A DNA stretch of 64,000 nucleotides, from positions 113,007 through 177,006 of the forward strand of contig NZ_JSVU01000008.1 in assembly GCF_000952855.1 (NCBI RefSeq), in the 5' to 3' direction. This stretch comes from Aequorivita vladivostokensis. GTDB taxonomy: Bacteria; Bacteroidota; Bacteroidia; Flavobacteriales; Flavobacteriaceae. The translations under genes were made by a program, and so were the position numbers. Under the pieces are notes generated by a model. That model did no database searches and was not told the DNA's origin. It saw only the letters and a list, made by a program, of their open reading frames with translations. Below are positions 50,408 to 59,470 of this stretch, piece after piece; within the stretch, counting starts at the first letter, position 1, and each line of letters starts with the position of its first letter.

Positions 50408-50821
50408 TTACAAATACTGGGAAAAATACGTTTGCAGAATATTGGCTAAATATTCTTCATTTAAAGGCTTGCTGTAAAATCCATGCACACTTTTATACTG
50501 CTGTGCCCGCTCTCGATCTCTTTCGTCTATGGAATTGCTTAGCATGGTGAGCACCACCTCCCCTTTTTGCGAGACTTCCAATTGTTCATATTCCTCCAGA
50601 AACTCCCACCCATTCATTCCCGGCATATTAATATCCAAAAAAATAAGGGTGGGTTGGGGATGTATGCCTTCCAGTTCACTTTTAAGATAATCCAAAGCCT
50701 CTTCCCCACTATAGCAGATATGGATATTATCTGTAATTCCCATTTTTTTTATTTTTCGGGCGTGATAAAAATTATCACTTTCCGAGTCGTCAATAAGTAG
50801 TACATTTTTTAGTTTTCCCAT
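50408..50821 (-). CDS. Single-domain response regulator
   Basis: This 137-residue receiver-only protein has acidic residues LLIDDSES, phospho-acceptor Asp in FLDINMPGMNG, Thr/Ser in LTMLSNS and the conserved Lys in YSKPL. With no output domain, it acts through partners. It is 2 bp downstream of the CHASE3 histidine kinase and probably takes phosphate from it, as in Bacteroidota pairs of phytochrome-like kinases with stand-alone receivers. Confidence 0.9.
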   Translation of the reverse strand: MGKLKNVLLIDDSESDNFYHARKIKKMGITDNIHICYSGEEALDYLKSELEGIHPQPTLIFLDINMPGMNGWEFLEEYEQLEVSQKGEVVLTMLSNSIDERDRERAQQYKSVHGFYSKPLNEEYLANILQTYFSQYL

Positions 50822-50823
50822 AA

Positions 50824-52257
50824 TTATTTTTTAAGCGTAAAGTGGACAGTGGAACCTTCCCCAAATTTAGAACTTACCCAAATATTCCCCAAATGGAGTT
50901 CTACTATTTTCTTGCAGAATGCCAGGCCAATACCTTGGCCCTCATAATCCTTCGCACTGTGAAGCCTACTGAACATGTCAAAAATTTTGGAGAAATCCTT
51001 TTCTGGAATGCCGATACCATTATCGGCAATATGAAAGTTATAATAATTGGTCGTTTCCTCAAAGGTGATAATGATATGGGGATCAGTATTGGGAGCAGTA
51101 AATTTAATAGCATTCGAAATGAGGTTTTGGAACAATTGCTTAATCTCGATACGATAGCCTTTTACGCTGGGCAAGTTTCCGTATTCCAGGATGATGTTGC
51201 GTTGCTCTATTATTGAATCCAAATCTTCCCTGATCTTCTGTAGGGTGACATTTAGGTCAATATGCTCCATTTGACCACTGGTTCCCAACCGGGAAAAGGA
51301 CAGAAGGCCACTAATTAAATTCCGCATTCGCTCTACTGCCTTATTGATAAATTGGAAGTACAGGGTGGCTTCTCCTTCCAAACGCTCGGGAAAGTCTTCC
51401 TGAAATATTTCCAAATAATTGGAAACCGTCCGCAAGGGTTCCTGTAGATCGTGGGACGCTACATACGCAAAATGGTCCAGTTGCTGGTTCTTGGCAATGA
51501 GGGATTCATTGAGTTTTTCTGCCTCGTCTATTGCCGCTTCCTTGGCTTTTATTTCATTTTCCTTTTCCCTATTGAGAGTTTTGAGCTCCTTTAATGTTTT
51601 CTCCATATCTCGATTGGCCTGCTCTAGTTTTGATTGGGTAGCCAAAAGTTCTTCAATTAGCGGCTTTATCCTTTTTATAAGGTTGAACAGGCTCAGGAAT
51701 ACAATAACAGTGGCAATTCCCAAGGCGCCCAAAATAATGACCTTCCAAATGGCAAACTTTTGATTGCGGTCTTCCAAAAGGGCGTTTTCCACACTAAGAA
51801 GTTCTTCCAACTTTTGTTCAATATCTCCGATAAAATGCAATTCCATATCCTGTTTGCGCACCTCCCGATAATTCTCGATGGCCATCCTTCTTTCAAACTG
51901 TGCAATATTCTGGTTCATATGGCGGGATATATCCTCCACGCGTGCTACTTGCGCCTCATTATCGGCAACCAGATTTTTAAGGGAAAGCAAAAGCGAATCG
52001 TATTGCTCCTGTGCCTGCCGAAAGGCATGTTTATATTTCAACTTGCGGGTAGATTCATAGGCCAGCCCGAAACTCTCCATTTTGGAAATGGAGGCCGAAA
52101 CCCGGCGGATGTTATTCTTTACCTCCCAGGTATGGGCCATGTCATTTACCGAAGCCGAGTTTTTGATGTATGAAAAACCGATGAGTATTATTACCAATAT
52201 AAGGGAAGAAATAAGGAGGATAAAATTGGTAAGACCCACTTTTTGGATTCGCTTCAT
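50824..52257 (-). CDS. CHASE3-domain sensor histidine kinase
   Basis: This 477-residue protein has an N-terminal membrane helix (about 10-30), a periplasmic helical CHASE3-type sensor (about 31-170), a second membrane helix (about 171-192), a long coiled coil (195-270) and a kinase core with H-box AYVASHDLQEPLRTV, N-box NLISNAIKF, and DNGIGIPEKDF and GQGIGLAFCK. The ligand is unknown. It is translated just before its receiver at 50408 and divergent from a second receiver gene at 52417. Confidence 0.92.
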   Translation of the reverse strand: MKRIQKVGLTNFILLISSLILVIILIGFSYIKNSASVNDMAHTWEVKNNIRRVSASISKMESFGLAYESTRKLKYKHAFRQAQEQYDSLLLSLKNLVADNEAQVARVEDISRHMNQNIAQFERRMAIENYREVRKQDMELHFIGDIEQKLEELLSVENALLEDRNQKFAIWKVIILGALGIATVIVFLSLFNLIKRIKPLIEELLATQSKLEQANRDMEKTLKELKTLNREKENEIKAKEAAIDEAEKLNESLIAKNQQLDHFAYVASHDLQEPLRTVSNYLEIFQEDFPERLEGEATLYFQFINKAVERMRNLISGLLSFSRLGTSGQMEHIDLNVTLQKIREDLDSIIEQRNIILEYGNLPSVKGYRIEIKQLFQNLISNAIKFTAPNTDPHIIITFEETTNYYNFHIADNGIGIPEKDFSKIFDMFSRLHSAKDYEGQGIGLAFCKKIVELHLGNIWVSSKFGEGSTVHFTLKK

Positions 52258-52416
52258 TCGGATAAGGTTAAAACTTGGAAAAAATTTCCTAAATTTAATT
52301 CTCTATATTCACATATGAAACCTTGGAACCTAAAAAAGATAAATTTTATTTGATTTTAATCATTCTTAATTTTCCTATCCCCGTAACTTTATCGGATCCA
52401 ATCAACCTCAACCGCC

Positions 52417-52974
52417 ATGAAACTACCCGATGTCTTAAATTTCCTGATTGTGGAAGATCTTGTATCAGATTCTTTCCTATTGCAACGCCAGTTAAAAAAA
52501 ATATGCGCCCATCCCGAGATTAGATTTGTGGATAGTGAAATAAGCCTGATAAACGCCCTTAAAACTTATATTCCGGATATTGTATTGACCGATTATAACC
52601 TTAATGGCATGAATGCTTTCGATGTAATCCGGATAGCGAGGAACTATAATGATAAAATTCCCGTGGTAGTAATAACCGGCAATTTGAAATACGAAGCCGA
52701 TAGTGAAAAATTGATAGAAAGTGGGGCCGAAGGATTTTTTTTAAAGGAACCTATCAATACACTTAACGAGCGCTTGCTCCCCCTCTTTTTGGAGATAATA
52801 AACACCCAAAAGGAGAAGTTGGATAAAATTCATTCCGAAAGGCGCAAATACGACTCTTCCAAGTCGCATAGCGATTTTTTAAGGGAATACACTTTTGGCC
52901 AGAAAAAGGATTCGGGGAAGGAGAAAGAAAGTCATTCATTTTTGAAAAAAATAGGAAAGTTCCTAAAGGGATAA
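52417..52974 (+). CDS. Response regulator with C-terminal helical tail
   Basis: This 185-residue protein has a receiver domain in the first 125 residues: IVEDLVSDSF, acceptor Asp in LTDYNLNGMNA, VVITGNL and Lys in FLKEP. A 55-residue basic tail (EKLDKIHSERRKYDSSKSH) replaces a known output domain and may bind a partner or nucleic acid. It is divergent from the kinase gene 160 bp away and a likely alternative phospho-acceptor for it. Confidence 0.85.
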   Translation: MKLPDVLNFLIVEDLVSDSFLLQRQLKKICAHPEIRFVDSEISLINALKTYIPDIVLTDYNLNGMNAFDVIRIARNYNDKIPVVVITGNLKYEADSEKLIESGAEGFFLKEPINTLNERLLPLFLEIINTQKEKLDKIHSERRKYDSSKSHSDFLREYTFGQKKDSGKEKESHSFLKKIGKFLKG

Positions 52975-53278
52975 TTTTTGTTTCCTCTCAAAGATTTGTT
53001 TAAGTGCAGTTTTGACAGATACTTCAATATTTCCTCTTAACATAACCCTCTTTGATTTTCTCACCGAAAAAATAGTAGTTCTAAGAAAATAGCGTTAAAA
53101 CAATTATAAATCCATACGGGGCAAAAGGTTAATTTTTAATTTTATAGTGGGATTATTATCAATCAAAAAAATAAAACCTGCACCTCTATAACACTTTCGT
53201 CCATATATTAAAGCTGTCTAATTAAAAAACTTTAATTTCTGAAGGATGTGTTCCGGTGTCTTAAATCAAAATCAAAGT
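52975..53278. other. Gene-free spacer before DUF421
   Basis: About 300 bp of A+T-rich DNA with no supported frame. I see no hairpin or recognisable promoter box of note; the region presumably holds the DUF421 promoter. Confidence 0.5.
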
Positions 53279-53800
53279 ATGGAACATTTATTAGACCTCA
53301 CCCTGTCCAGTGCCATCCGGATAGTAATAAGCTGCCTGGGTATCTATATAGCGGTAATCGCTTTTACCCGCATTTTCGGAAAACGGAGTTTTAGTAAGAT
53401 GTCCAGTTTTGACTTTGCAATGACCGTAGCGGTGGGATCGCTGATTGCCACTACAGTACTCTCCAGCACCGTTTCGCTGGCGGAAGGAGCGGTGGGCCTG
53501 CTTGCCGTTTATTCCTTTCAATTGGCCGCTGCCTTTTTTAGGCGATATAAACCTTTTCGGCAGGCCATAGACAACACCCCCTTGCTCTTGATGCGAAATG
53601 GGGAAATTCTTCACGACAATCTAAGGAGAGCCCGCGTAACTGAAGGAGATTTACGCGCCAAATTGAGGGAAGCCAATGTTAGCCATTATTCGGAAATACA
53701 GGCCGTGGTATTCGAGACCACGGGTGATATTACCGTTCTGCATAGTAACCATATGGATAAAAATCTAAAGGAATGGTTGCTGACGGATGTTGCTGAATAG
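53279..53800 (+). CDS. DUF421 (YetF-like) membrane protein
   Basis: This 173-residue protein has two to three N-terminal membrane segments (IRIVISCLGIYIAVIAFTRIFG, FAMTVAVGSLIATTVLS, AEGAVGLLAVYSFQLAAAFF) and then the conserved DUF421 C-terminal part: PLLLMRNGEILHDNLRRARVTEGDLRAKLREA and SEIQAVVFETTGDITVLH. Members are linked to spore or stress physiology; the biochemical role is unknown. I start at ATG 53279; the frame also opens at ATG 53246 with an unlikely extra MCSGVLNQNQS. Confidence 0.88.
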   Translation: MEHLLDLTLSSAIRIVISCLGIYIAVIAFTRIFGKRSFSKMSSFDFAMTVAVGSLIATTVLSSTVSLAEGAVGLLAVYSFQLAAAFFRRYKPFRQAIDNTPLLLMRNGEILHDNLRRARVTEGDLRAKLREANVSHYSEIQAVVFETTGDITVLHSNHMDKNLKEWLLTDVAE

Positions 53801-54041
53801 GTACTTCCAAAGTAATAGTAAAACCAAGATTTGCATATCGGACCCCACAGCCATAGTTCCTGTTTATTTAGAAAAAAAACAAGAACTGAATTCACCCTAT
53901 GTTTAGTCCAATCCGAATTCCGATTAACACTTTCAATATTAGTGAGAGGATCGATGTTAAATTGAACTTAAATTGCAGCTAATGAAATATTAAAAAAGTG
54001 GAAAGTAAAGCCCGTTGTATTTAATTTTCAAGAAAAAAGAT

Positions 54042-54710
54042 ATGGACCCTATGTTACAAAGACATCTTGATAACAAACTTACCTACGATTTCCGAAATTT
54101 TATTCTCGAAGAGAACCATCCCTGTATTATGGCCAATACTGTATTCCAAATGGAGAAGTTCCAGTTGCAAAGTTATGGTACCTTGGGAAGCAAAAATACG
54201 GCCCAGGCCCTTTGGGAAGATCTAAAGGAATACATCGCCCATTACGATTTTGGGAACAAGGACTTTGAATCGTTTCTGGCAGTTTTTCCCGAGACAGAAG
54301 TGGTAAGTGAACTGGAGTTTGAAAACCTCTTATGGAGGCAGTTGCAGTATCTGCACGAGCGGGACACCGAGCCTTGGGACCCCACAGTTAGTGATGATCC
54401 TGAGAATCCAAATTTTAGTTTTAGTATTGGGGGAAGGGCATTTTATGTGGTAGGCTTACACCCTAAAGCCTCTCGTAAGGCCAGACGTGCTCCCTACCCC
54501 ACTTTGGTCTTCAATCTCCATTCCCAATTTGAACAATTGAGGGAGATGGGCGTATATCAGAAGGTACGTGACAAAATACGAGAGCGGGATACCGCATTAC
54601 AGGGAAATATCAATCCGGTATTGGAGGATTTTGGTGAGCGAAGTGAAGCTAGGCAGTACAGCGGGCGCAATGTAGGAGGATCATGGAAGTGTCCCTTTCA
54701 CCATAAGTAA
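54042..54710 (+). CDS. YqcI/YcgG family protein (GntA-like heme enzyme family)
   Basis: This 222-residue YqcI/YcgG protein contains the family blocks ILEENHPCIMANTVFQM and FSFSIGGRAFYVVGLHPKASR, and ends in GRNVGGSWKCPFHHK. A relative, GntA in guanitoxin synthesis, is a heme-dependent arginine N-hydroxylase, so an N-oxygenase role on a guanidine or amine is possible, but the substrate here is unknown. I use ATG 54042 (MDPMLQRH); the frame extends to TTG 54015. It is followed by a broken mgtC and then a DUF1989 gene; DUF1989 proteins are known from urea/guanidine carboxylase neighbourhoods. Confidence 0.82.
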   Translation: MDPMLQRHLDNKLTYDFRNFILEENHPCIMANTVFQMEKFQLQSYGTLGSKNTAQALWEDLKEYIAHYDFGNKDFESFLAVFPETEVVSELEFENLLWRQLQYLHERDTEPWDPTVSDDPENPNFSFSIGGRAFYVVGLHPKASRKARRAPYPTLVFNLHSQFEQLREMGVYQKVRDKIRERDTALQGNINPVLEDFGERSEARQYSGRNVGGSWKCPFHHK

Positions 54711-54724
54711 ACCCAGCCTATTCT

Positions 54725-55173
54725 ATGGAAGCAGTATCTACTTTCTAATTCATCTTAAATACGGTAATTGCCATGGTAGCGGGGATTTGTGTGGGCATAG
54801 AAAGACAAATGAAAAATAAGAATGCCGGCCTAAAAACCAATGCCCTAGTGGCCGTAGGGGCCGCTATTTTATGGGGATATCATTCCAATATATCGATATG
54901 GAGAATGTTGACCTTACTCGAATTACCGGGCAAATTGTAGTTGGCGTCGGCTTTTTGGGAGCAGGGGTAATCGTAAAGCGAAAAAAGGAGATATCGGGAC
55001 TGGCAACAGCCGCAGCCATTTGGTGTAGTGCGGCCCTAGGCTGTTTGGCGGCATTGGGTATGTATGCAGAGCTCGCCGCTAGCACACTTATAATAGTTTT
55101 TATCAATTTGGTGTTAGGATATTACAATAAGAAAATTTACAAAAACAACCAAGCAGATCAAAAATCAGAATAA
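54725..55173 (+). pseudogene. MgtC/SapB family membrane protein, disrupted
   Basis: The frame ATG 54725 reads MEAVSTF and then meets TAA at 54746-54748; without it the sequence continues FILNTVIAMVAGICVGIERQ, the usual MgtC N-terminus. A second lesion follows: near 54867-54871 (TTTTATGG) the reading shifts by one base and continues as GISFQYIDMENVDL and VVGVGFLGAGVIVKRKKEI, the conserved MgtC core, to the stop at 55173. Both halves are still recognisable, so loss is recent or is a sequencing error. MgtC proteins help survival under magnesium or acid stress. Confidence 0.8.
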
Positions 55174-55176
55174 TAT

Positions 55177-55764
55177 ATGACAAAGCAGATCGAGCCCCAG
55201 AGTGGAGTGGCATTTACCCTAAAAAAAGGTGACAGATTAAAAGTAATTGACCCCAAAGGACAACAGGTAAGTGATATGGTTCTATTTAACTATCGCGATT
55301 CCCGGGAAAAGCTATCGTCGGGAAAGACCTTGGATTTCGAGGAATCCATTCTTATAACCCAGGGCAATTATTTATGGAGCAATCGCAGCCAGAAAATGAT
55401 GCGAATTTTAGAAGACACTAATGGAAGAAATGATTTTTTATTGGCGCCTTGCAGTCCGGAAACCTTCCAGATAATGTATGAAAACCCCGACTACCATCCC
55501 AGCTGTTTTGAAAATCTTTATACCAATCTGGAGCCTTACCATATTTTACCAGACGATATTCCCACGGCCTTTAATATTTTTATGAACGTACAGTTTGATG
55601 AAAAAGGGAAATTATCGGTACGCCCCCCCTTAAGTAAGGCGGAAGATTATGTGGTTTTTGAAGCTATGATGGATTTAATAGTGGGCTTAACAGCGTGCTC
55701 GGCCGAAGATAGCAACGGTGGCAGCTTTAAACCTATCCAATACGAGGTAATTACCAGAGAATGA
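55177..55764 (+). CDS. DUF1989 (urea carboxylase-associated) family protein
   Basis: This 195-residue DUF1989/UAAP-type protein has the metal-binding pattern of this family: VAFTLKKGDRLKVIDPKGQQVSDMVL, NRSQKMMRILEDT, CSPETFQIMYEN and NLYTNLEPYHI. Relatives sit beside urea carboxylase and guanidine carboxylase genes, but no carboxylase is in this window. The start follows the broken mgtC by 3 bp, so the three genes from 54042 were probably one transcript. Confidence 0.85.
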   Translation: MTKQIEPQSGVAFTLKKGDRLKVIDPKGQQVSDMVLFNYRDSREKLSSGKTLDFEESILITQGNYLWSNRSQKMMRILEDTNGRNDFLLAPCSPETFQIMYENPDYHPSCFENLYTNLEPYHILPDDIPTAFNIFMNVQFDEKGKLSVRPPLSKAEDYVVFEAMMDLIVGLTACSAEDSNGGSFKPIQYEVITRE

Positions 55765-55802
55765 TTAGAGGTTGGAGCGGCTGGTCGAGCACCTTGTATG
55801 CT

Positions 55803-57113
55803 TTATTCCTTTGGAAGAATTAAAATATTTTCCTTGGATATTTTGTTTTGAAGTGTGTGTATGATCCTAGAAGTATCGTAATTGTTTTTTTGCGGGGTGA
55901 GAAAGCCCAATAAGTCATTTATACTGTAGCAGACGGCAGATTTATCGATAAACCCGTAACCTTCATATACATCGTTTACCGTATAGACAAAGGCATCTTC
56001 AGAACTGCTACGCCCTTTCATTTTAAAGATTTTCCTCTCCTTTCTGGCCTCAAACTCTTTTATGGCCCGCCCGAAGCGCTCATTATAAGCCTCCCTTGAT
56101 TCCACCCCAGCACAAATGCCCTTACATTTATTTTTTCCATAATCACTACACGGGCCCTTAACGCTTTCTATTCCACAATACTTTCTACATAGACCATAAG
56201 TGTCGCGAAAAAGCAAAAGTGCCTGTTTAACGGAGTCCCTATTAAAATATTTCTCAGGAAGACTGTCCTTTATTTCCTTTCGGGTAATCTTTAACCTTGC
56301 GATTCCGTTGGCAGTATATGTTTTATTGATGATATAAGGAGGCGAATTATTTATTTGTTGGGTATTATAAGTGGGTTGCAGTCTCTTGATAGCTTCCGAT
56401 TCCATGAGTTGGGCAATAAAATCATTCCCGGCATATTCTACCAAAATATTCTTTACCTGGGAATAATCCAGCTTCCCCTTATCGGGTCGGCGTGAAAAGT
56501 GGCCTTGCAGCCTCTTTCGTATATTCTTCGCCTTTCCCACATATAGTACCTCCTCAATATTATTGAGAAAAAAATATACACCGGGAAGCGGCTTATACTT
56601 TTTCCAATCAAGCTGCAAGTCAGCATTTGTGTTGGGTTGGGCATAGCGCTCTTTCTTATCCCCTTTTACTGTTTTCATATAGTCCAGCACCTTTAGCGCA
56701 AAGCCTATACTATGCTCTGTCCCAACATTCGTTCCCAGTGTGTCGGCAAAAGCCGCTAGAACATCCCTGGGTGTTTTGCCCGGATATACAAAAATGGGGA
56801 CCCCCTTAAAATTAAACCCAATGATCTTAAATTGATGCCTAAGGAGCGCAAACTGTTTCCGATCCCAAAATACCATTTTCTTATTGGCATAAAGATCGAT
56901 TAAATCATCGGCGATATCGCAGAATGGTGGGGCGCTCAGCAATTCCTGTCGGTCAAGATGGGCACTTTCATATACTCTTTTCGGTATTGTTTTTTCCGGG
57001 CGTATGGTATAAACGCCGGCCTGCGCGTCATTATGGGTAGATAGCACCGTAATTCTATATAAGACTTCCTGATTTCTGCCGTGAGGCATGGATTGGAGAT
57101 AAGTAAAAATCAT
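55803..57113 (-). CDS. UvrC/Cho-like GIY-YIG nuclease with degenerate exonuclease-like N-terminus
   Basis: This is a 436-residue protein. The middle has a GIY-YIG endonuclease domain, GVYFFLNNIEEVLYVGKAKNIRKRL (about 178-205), with a Cho/UvrC-like arrangement after it. A four-cysteine cluster (CRKYC, CSDYG, CKGIC) lies near 310-335. The first 165 residues resemble the DEDDh exonuclease domain found fused to such proteins (HLDRQELLSAPPFCDIADDL) but lack the acidic DxE start, so exonuclease activity is doubtful. ATG 57113 directly follows a TACTTTTG box; ATG 57089 is a second choice. Probably nicks damaged DNA. Confidence 0.8.
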   Translation of the reverse strand: MIFTYLQSMPHGRNQEVLYRITVLSTHNDAQAGVYTIRPEKTIPKRVYESAHLDRQELLSAPPFCDIADDLIDLYANKKMVFWDRKQFALLRHQFKIIGFNFKGVPIFVYPGKTPRDVLAAFADTLGTNVGTEHSIGFALKVLDYMKTVKGDKKERYAQPNTNADLQLDWKKYKPLPGVYFFLNNIEEVLYVGKAKNIRKRLQGHFSRRPDKGKLDYSQVKNILVEYAGNDFIAQLMESEAIKRLQPTYNTQQINNSPPYIINKTYTANGIARLKITRKEIKDSLPEKYFNRDSVKQALLLFRDTYGLCRKYCGIESVKGPCSDYGKNKCKGICAGVESREAYNERFGRAIKEFEARKERKIFKMKGRSSSEDAFVYTVNDVYEGYGFIDKSAVCYSINDLLGFLTPQKNNYDTSRIIHTLQNKISKENILILPKE

Positions 57114-57117
57114 AGTA

Positions 57118-57125
57118 CAAAAGTA
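57118..57125 (-). promoter_or_regulatory. -7 promoter box of the UvrC-like gene
   Basis: Read on the minus strand the box is TACTTTTG, a full TAnnTTTG match. It ends 4 nt before the ATG at 57113, again giving an almost leaderless transcript. Confidence 0.6.
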
Positions 57126-57156
57126 GGAATTATTCCGTTTGTTGGAAATATTCCTA
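57124..57156. promoter_or_regulatory. Two more copies of the GGA-N5-TCC operator
   Basis: TAGGA-N5-TCCGT (57124-57138) and TTGGA-N5-TCCTA (57142-57156) are spaced 18 bp apart, start to start. The second shares the 11-base core GGAAATATTCC with copy 2 of the array upstream of the XRE-S24 gene (2312-2322). They lie between divergent nuclease and helicase genes, where they would block the -33 regions. Confidence 0.75.
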
Positions 57157-57183
57157 ATTACTATCTTTACCCAAAAAGCTACA

Positions 57184-59220
57184 TTGAAGAATCATATACT
57201 GAATGAACAACAACAACGGGCAGTCCAATTTAAGGGAAAGCATCTACTGCTATTGGCTGGCGCGGGAACAGGAAAAACGCGATGCATAGTAGGGAGGGCG
57301 GCCTATCTTATCGAAAATGGCATACAGCCCGAAAAAATACAAATTCTCACCTTTACCAAACGTTCGGCAAATGAAATTGTGGAGCGCGTAAAAGCGTCCC
57401 TAACCGATAATCAGGCGCAGAGCTTGAATGGATCAACCTTCCATTCTTGGTGTAACCAACTGATAGTGCGATACCCAAATCTTTTTGGCGCCTCAAACTA
57501 TACGGTAATTGATCCGGACGATCAATTGAGCGTTATGAAAATGGTATGTGGGGACCGAATTATAGAGTATAAAGGAGTCCGAATAAAACCCCAGCAGCTG
57601 CTGGACATCTACTCTTATGGAAGAAATACGCGCAAAAATTTGACAAACTCCATTCGGGAAAGGATTTATAAAGGAAAAAGTGATGCGGAGACCAATGATG
57701 AAATAGATATCATAAGGCCCAAGGTGGAGGTTTTGCTTAAAGCATATCAACAAAAAAAAGAGGAAGGCCGATATTTGGACTACGATGATCTATTATTGGT
57801 GGTAGCCAACAGAATAAGGAATGATGATGAAGCCAAGGAGATCTTGAACCATCAACTAGAACACTTATTGATAGATGAATTTCAGGATACCAATCCGCTA
57901 CAATGGTATTTGTTGGAACCTTTTCTGGATATCGCCAAATTTTATTGTGTGGGAGACGATGCACAGTCCATTTATTCCTTTAGGGGGGCGGATTATAAAA
58001 ATGTACATCTTTTTTCTGAACGCGTACCGGATTCCGAAACCTATATTCTCGACACTAATTACCGATCCACCCAAGAAATTCTGGATCTCTCCAATTGGCT
58101 TATGGAGGAATCGCCATTGGATTATCGAAAAAAATTGATGGCCTCACGGGGACCGGGCATCAAGCCCAAATTAGTAAATGTATCGAGCCAGTGGGAGGAA
58201 GCCAATTATATTGCGGAGAACATCCTTGAAAATTTTACTGAAAACAACAAGCAATTTGCCGACCATCTTATACTTTCCAAGTCCACATTTTATACCAAAC
58301 CACTACAGGCGGTATTTATCCAAAAAAAGATACCATATGTTACCTATGGCGGGAGAAAATTTATGGAGGCTGCCCATATTAAGGATGTTGTTTCGGCCTT
58401 GCGGGTAGTCAACAATCTCTTCGACGAAATAGGATGGATGCGTTTTCTGACTTTTTGGGATGGCATAGGGGAAATTAAAGCCGGAAAGTATCTCAATAAA
58501 ATACTGGAGTTTAAGGATCCAATTGATTGTGCCCAACATGTGGGCGAGGTGATTGGAGGGCCTGAGGGCGAGAAAATAGCCGATATTTATAATACAATTT
58601 TTGTGAATTCGGGAAATGTAAAACGCGCCTTACAGGAAACCTATGCAAAAATGGAGCTATCGCTGGCCTTTAAATATAGAAAGGACTGGGAGGAAAAACG
58701 GAAGTCAGATTTTCCCGTACTTGAAATGCTGGGCGACAACTATGCTTCCATTGGGCAACTAATTTCTGAAGGAATTTTGGAAAATGCCAAGCAGTTAAAT
58801 GGCAATCCGGTACTGGAGGGGTCCAAACTTGATGATAGCGAAATAAAGGACCATGTAATAATCTCAACGGTACATTCGGCCAAGGGGCTGGAAGCCGATA
58901 CTTGTTATGTGCTCAATGTTTCCCCCAAGGTTTACCCCAGTGCCTGGAACCTGGATGATGAAGAGCGAACAGAGGAAGATAGACGGGTACTCTACGTAGC
59001 CCTCACGCGGGCGAAAAATGAACTGTATATTAGCAGGGATACCAATTCAATCAACACCGTAAATACCCAGCCCTCCACCCATCCGAATTCAAAATATTTT
59101 CTGGAAGCCTTGCCTGACAGGCTTGTAGAGCAAACCATTAACCCCTATTCGCTTATTAAGCCTAAAGATATTAACCGCCCAAATAAAATAGACCTTTCCT
59201 TGGGGATGGATTTTTCCTAA
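57184..59220 (+). CDS. UvrD/PcrA-like superfamily 1 DNA helicase
   Basis: This is a 678-residue helicase from TTG 57184. Motifs in order: Q-motif region NEQQQRAVQ, Walker A LAGAGTGKTR, TFTKRSANEI, GSTFHSWC, Walker B LLIDEFQDTNPLQW, VGDDAQSIYSFRGA, LDTNYRST, ISTVHSAKGLEADTCYV and RRVLYVALTRAKNELYI. All SF1A motifs are present, so it is active in principle. It unwinds DNA 3'-5' in repair. The frame opens upstream at TTG 57139, but that lies in the operators, so I use 57184. Confidence 0.88.
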   Translation: MKNHILNEQQQRAVQFKGKHLLLLAGAGTGKTRCIVGRAAYLIENGIQPEKIQILTFTKRSANEIVERVKASLTDNQAQSLNGSTFHSWCNQLIVRYPNLFGASNYTVIDPDDQLSVMKMVCGDRIIEYKGVRIKPQQLLDIYSYGRNTRKNLTNSIRERIYKGKSDAETNDEIDIIRPKVEVLLKAYQQKKEEGRYLDYDDLLLVVANRIRNDDEAKEILNHQLEHLLIDEFQDTNPLQWYLLEPFLDIAKFYCVGDDAQSIYSFRGADYKNVHLFSERVPDSETYILDTNYRSTQEILDLSNWLMEESPLDYRKKLMASRGPGIKPKLVNVSSQWEEANYIAENILENFTENNKQFADHLILSKSTFYTKPLQAVFIQKKIPYVTYGGRKFMEAAHIKDVVSALRVVNNLFDEIGWMRFLTFWDGIGEIKAGKYLNKILEFKDPIDCAQHVGEVIGGPEGEKIADIYNTIFVNSGNVKRALQETYAKMELSLAFKYRKDWEEKRKSDFPVLEMLGDNYASIGQLISEGILENAKQLNGNPVLEGSKLDDSEIKDHVIISTVHSAKGLEADTCYVLNVSPKVYPSAWNLDDEERTEEDRRVLYVALTRAKNELYISRDTNSINTVNTQPSTHPNSKYFLEALPDRLVEQTINPYSLIKPKDINRPNKIDLSLGMDFS

Positions 59221-59470
59221 TTAGTATTTTTAAGGATGGTTAGAAAGACCCTCAAAATTGTTCGGAAGTCGGAATGGTAGTATAGTAAATAAAGAGACCG
59301 GAATGTTGCTGAGACCAAGCTTCTTCCACGCTATGATTCGCGCATCCCAGTTTTCCCTAAAAAATAGCAACTGTCATTCTATATGTGTTAATATTTAACT
59401 TTTTAGTAATAAAATCTTTTCTTTTCTGTAATTATCTTTACCCATAAGCCAACTTTATAACAAAATAATT

